From positions 1-8,410 of the forward strand of contig SKKS01000175.1 in the NCBI GenBank assembly GCA_007123625.1: DNA of 8,410 nucleotides, in the 5' to 3' direction. Shown here in pieces: positions 7,101 through 8,410 of the stretch; position 1 is the first letter of the stretch; every line of letters begins with the position of its first letter. The notes under the pieces were generated by a model that was not told where the DNA came from, made no database searches, and saw only the letters and a program-made list of their open reading frames with translations. The stretch comes from Paracoccaceae bacterium. Lineage in GTDB: Bacteria; Pseudomonadota; Alphaproteobacteria; Rhodobacterales; Rhodobacteraceae. Both the position numbers and the translations under genes were made by a program.

Positions 7101-8410
7101 AGCTACAGCGAGCGCATTACACTGCGCCAGCTTCAGCAACTGGTCACCACCACGATCACCGTCGACAGCAGCGACCCCGACAATGTCACGACATCCACCG
7201 ATGCAGCGGCAGGCATCGCCTCGTTGCTGGGGCGGTTCGAGTTACTGGGCGGCATCATTGTTGATGGCGCCGGGCAGGGACTGGATGGATCGGGCCAGAC
7301 CGTCGAGACATTGGGCGATGTGCTGATCATCGATCCCTTCGACACCACCGCGACCGAGGCCACGGCGCAACTCTTGGTGCGGCTGGGCGACGTCAAGATA
7401 AATGTGCTGGGCGTGGGCGGCATCAACGAGAACCTGATCGACGGCATCAGCCTGACGGTGACCGATCTGGCCCGGCTGGGCGATACCTGGGAGCTGGCGC
7501 TGCTTAGCAACAACCCCGCGCTTCAGGGGGCGATCGACGGTCTGTCTGCGCTGGAAAACGGTGATATCCTCGACAGTCTCGTGGCCATCGCCAATGTCCT
7601 TGTCGTCGTCAGCGAAACGCTTGCCGACAAGCTTCCGTTTCTTGATGCGAATATCCCGCTCCTGAATTTCTCGGTTCTCGACCAGATCAGTTTCGCGGCC
7701 GATTTCCTGCAAGGGCTGCAGGAGATCCGCAATGACCCGCAGGGCGCACTGGACAAGGTAAAGCAACAGCTCGAGCGGGTGTTCGGCAAGGACACCGTGA
7801 CCCTGACCTGGGACGCGGACAAGCAGACCATACTGTTCGATCTGTCCTTTACCTTCCTCGAGGAGTTCAAGCGCAGCCTGCCGTTCCAGATCGATCTGGT
7901 GCAGATTCTGGGCGAACAACTGGGCGATCTGATCGGGCCAGAGCTGGCCGATGTCGTCAGCGGCCTGATCGACGTGAGCGGCGATGGCGAGCTGATCTTC
8001 GACCCCAAGCTGTCGCTGGATTTCTCTTTCGGAATAGACCTTTCGCCGACCTTGGTGGTGCCCACCGTTCTTGCCACCGGGACCACGCGGCTGGATGAAC
8101 TGGCGACAGTCTCCGCCGTCAACACCAACCCGGCAGGCGGCGAAGACCTGCGGATCACCCATACCGACCAGACCACGGGCACGGTGACGCGGGTGAATAT
8201 CGATGTCGATGGCCTCGAGACGGTCGAGGCGCTGGTTGACGCCATCAACACCGCGCTTCAGGCGGCACTGCCCGATGTCAGCATCACCTTCGACCCCGCG
8301 ACCGGAAAGGTCACGATCCGCGACGCGAGTGCATTCACCACAGACGATGCAGGCCTGAATGCATTGTTCGGAGGCCCAGCTGTGGCGCAGGATGTTGCCG
8401 GCGTGCAGAC
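4113..8410 (+). CDS. Giant LEPR-XLL-type secreted/surface protein, N-terminal 1432 residues (open at the right edge)
   Basis: One frame stays open from ATG 4113 to the edge, giving 1432 codons with no stop. The N-terminus is Pro/Glu-rich and has no hydrophobic signal peptide. Residues 30-36 read LEPRIML, followed by Asp-Gly; this matches the LEPR-XLL motif near the start of very large bacterial repeat proteins. Residues 40-145 are mostly amphipathic helix, then come an Asp cluster (149-158) and long Leu/Asp/Gly/Ala-rich beta and helical stretches. Recurring alpha/beta units with Leu-x-x-Ala-hydrophobic-Asn-type helices lie near 224-295, 590-697, 736-806 and 1346-1425. An Asn-Ile-Pro-Leu motif occurs at 514-517 and 1180-1183. 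No cysteine is present, lysines number about two dozen and aspartates are abundant, so the protein is acidic. All this fits an exported giant adhesin-like protein using the transport genes upstream. No enzyme motif and no RTX nonapeptides are visible; RTX repeats would be C-terminal. The motif call is good; function is inferred. Confidence 0.85.
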   Translation, partial: MGYREAEFGPARPVAMPRPEPEIVHPLLPLEPRIMLDGNLEWGVNSTTALTSVLSGIMGIFADEFDQITGFLDQFEQGAATASKALDVVVGAAGDSSDLAPAVEAVNRVRDAIETVRETINGSIIDLIDGDFAANVADDLKSWLDAGQDDTDPDYDADYSAVITDTDIAVLYTAQNLRDGTVNSSVAAFIDGLDTGTVGSADALAQLQAIVAGRMGFPTGNFAVELTDIEVGGEKIVRFTQNGADKVDVSVLLPQSVADFTSVLQNAIPGLVLPLSLAGAGSATDAITFTLSSVIDFNADSNPDTLDIVGLSISDFVFAPLIQVGGSIGLPADAKLNLGLLELELTGITTAELGLFVIPSAALDIGFTVDLTSGFDIAWNGTGGSIDVEARINPVAGTGFATIDGALDYLMARADLAGALAFGATPQAFTAQIDLTARLDGTGAADRIAAFLDSARFSFALDLIDTGLDPLLEETLEMAIGSLATMGTEQIVDFLRDVGATVASALRDAALDVNIPLTDIRLGAVLDEVADIFQSIAGFFAIDSGALGLTTIVNTGGGEEVQFLPSNLQNDLRSITGDWLDLALLAPYDQLTFTVYGTATPTVVTVDLTADVTDPAASLAERRAALAGLLETALNIYGFSVALAATGALRIGNSTPAAGSTEVYRTLSLTSARLLDGSTDADVALGLLGFDGSRLADATEAFGDTATGKVLRLVTPTTSFDLGALDLSKLDGLDALRLTFEADGRPIKLDIPATKAGGGFASLSDLIGAVNAALDGAGLGLVAGTNTAGNGLGFSINPDEARSFILSVDPKDLLKALDVEGLIALVNAGLSDLLGTSRLELTQDGALIFTFPDLEVFLSVGGPGSGLGFNTDDLGLGSVTGLSLSAQVSAQLQAAFSSAVGIDLVGFGSDLIGGIGSSALEARGTDEGLITKALLDNVFLSDIGLKASAAVTASSITGSASVGLLSVSIGANDPTQNFMAAAATLDATLVGRDTDGSYSERITLRQLQQLVTTTITVDSSDPDNVTTSTDAAAGIASLLGRFELLGGIIVDGAGQGLDGSGQTVETLGDVLIIDPFDTTATEATAQLLVRLGDVKINVLGVGGINENLIDGISLTVTDLARLGDTWELALLSNNPALQGAIDGLSALENGDILDSLVAIANVLVVVSETLADKLPFLDANIPLLNFSVLDQISFAADFLQGLQEIRNDPQGALDKVKQQLERVFGKDTVTLTWDADKQTILFDLSFTFLEEFKRSLPFQIDLVQILGEQLGDLIGPELADVVSGLIDVSGDGELIFDPKLSLDFSFGIDLSPTLVVPTVLATGTTRLDELATVSAVNTNPAGGEDLRITHTDQTTGTVTRVNIDVDGLETVEALVDAINTALQAALPDVSITFDPATGKVTIRDASAFTTDDAGLNALFGGPAVAQDVAGVQ
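4200..4220 (+). other. LEPR-XLL motif (LEPRIML) of the giant protein
   Basis: The codons spell Leu-Glu-Pro-Arg-Ile-Met-Leu at residues 30-36, followed by Asp-Gly. The motif is known from N-termini of very long bacterial surface or secreted proteins, where a sorting or processing role has been suspected. It differs from the strict consensus only by Met at the first of the two final Leu positions. Confidence 0.75.
4557..4586 (+). other. Aspartate cluster in the giant protein
   Basis: Residues 149-158 read DDTDPDYDAD, six Asp in ten residues, placed where the N-terminal helical region gives way to the beta-rich body. It could be an acidic linker or a calcium site. No defined calcium-binding fold is recognised. 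Confidence 0.4.
4782..4997 (+). repeat. Alpha/beta module 1 of the giant protein (residues about 224-295)
   Basis: A strand (KIVRFTQNG) and a short strand (VDVSVLLP) are followed by a helix (VADFTSVLQNAI) and two strands (LPLSLAG, AITFTLSS). This is the same strand-strand-helix-strand-strand order as modules 2-4. It is the most diverged copy and the boundaries are approximate. Confidence 0.4.
4998..5033 (+). other. EF-hand-like calcium-binding loop in the giant protein
   Basis: Residues 296-307 are DFNADSNPDTLD, with oxygen ligands at loop positions 1, 3, 5, 9 and 12 as in EF-hand or dockerin loops. The usual Gly at position 6 is Ser and position 12 is Asp rather than Glu. Flanking helices are not evident, so this is a candidate site only. 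Confidence 0.4.
5643..5711 (+). repeat. NIPL repeat, copy 1 (residues 511-533)
   Basis: LDVNIPL is followed by a helical stretch ending in VLDEVADIF. Copy 2, 666 residues later, reads LDANIPL followed by VLDQISFAADF. The nucleotides share the 12-base core GAATATCCCGCT, but the flanks have diverged, so this is an old protein-level repeat. Confidence 0.5.
5880..6203 (+). repeat. Alpha/beta module 2 of the giant protein (residues about 590-697)
   Basis: Strand QLTFTVYG and strand VVTVDLTA are followed by a helix (RRAALAGLLETALNIYG), strands FSVALAATGALRIGN and TLSLTSA, then a tail ALGLLGFDGSRLAD. Both the order and the Leu-Gly-Phe tail match module 4. It resembles the flagellin-IN type of repeat in flagellar and hook-associated proteins, which is a suggestion from pattern only. 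Confidence 0.5.
6318..6530 (+). repeat. Alpha/beta module 3 of the giant protein (residues about 736-806)
   Basis: Strand LRLTFEADGRPIKLDIPA is followed by SLSDLIGAVNAALDGAG, the clearest copy of the Leu-hydrophobic-x-Ala-hydrophobic-Asn-x-Ala-Leu helix. Strands LGLVAGTN, LGFSINPD and SFILSV follow. Confidence 0.5.
7641..7706 (+). repeat. NIPL repeat, copy 2 (residues 1177-1198)
   Basis: LDANIPLLNFSVLDQISFAADF matches copy 1 at the LD-x-NIPL core and the following Val-Leu-Asp helix. After it come a helix (LDKVKQQLERVFG), strands VTLTWDAD and ILFDLSFTF, and GELIFDP with LDFSFGIDL, which lead into module 4. Confidence 0.5.
8148..8387 (+). repeat. Alpha/beta module 4 of the giant protein (residues about 1346-1425)
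   Basis: Strand LRITHTDQTTGTVTRVNIDV is followed by helix ETVEALVDAINTALQAALP, strands VSITFDPATGKVTIRDAS, then the tail AGLNALFGGPAVAQ. The DAIN-x-AL helix and GKVTIRDAS strand closely follow the pattern of flagellin-IN-type repeats. The copy ends only 23 bases before the edge. Confidence 0.55.

Noticed and set aside
4113..8410. RTX nonapeptide repeats in the giant protein
   Set aside because: Several Gly-rich stretches (such as GGPGSGLGF) were checked, but none fits the GGxGxDxUx pattern and there is no tandem array in the visible part.

Overview
The window is GC-rich (roughly 65 % by eye), with strong G/C bias at third codon positions and TTG/CTG leucines. It looks like an alphaproteobacterial chromosome, probably Rhodobacterales-like. 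That placement is an inference from composition and protein style, not from a marker gene.

Layout. Positions 1-191 on the minus strand hold the 5' part of a DoxX-family membrane protein gene that runs off the left edge; its start region looks frameshifted. Positions 192-601 contain no convincing gene. They form the divergent control region and carry a candidate sigma70-type promoter and a perfect 10-bp palindrome. From 602 to the right edge there is one tightly packed plus-strand operon. (i) A TolC-type outer-membrane efflux lipoprotein at 602-2086. (ii) A small HlyD-like periplasmic adaptor at 2086-2970, overlapping its neighbour as TGATG. (iii) An Omp85/BamA-type beta-barrel at 2964-4049 with no POTRA domains. 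(iv) A giant secreted protein from 4113, still open at 8410 with 1432 residues visible, which starts with an LEPR-XLL-type motif. The last gene fills half the window.

How the parts may work together. The giant protein has no Sec signal peptide, no cysteine in 1432 residues, few lysines and many aspartates, and it contains recurring alpha/beta modules. These traits fit a very large extracellular or surface protein exported in one step. The TolC-like channel and HlyD-like adaptor just upstream are the obvious route. The POTRA-less Omp85 barrel is unexpected in such an operon and may help the giant protein cross, or be held at, the outer membrane. No ABC transporter, RND pump or other energised inner-membrane component lies in the window, so the system is either completed downstream or is not a standard type I exporter. 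The export model is inference; the gene order, overlaps, motifs and missing domains are read directly from the sequence.
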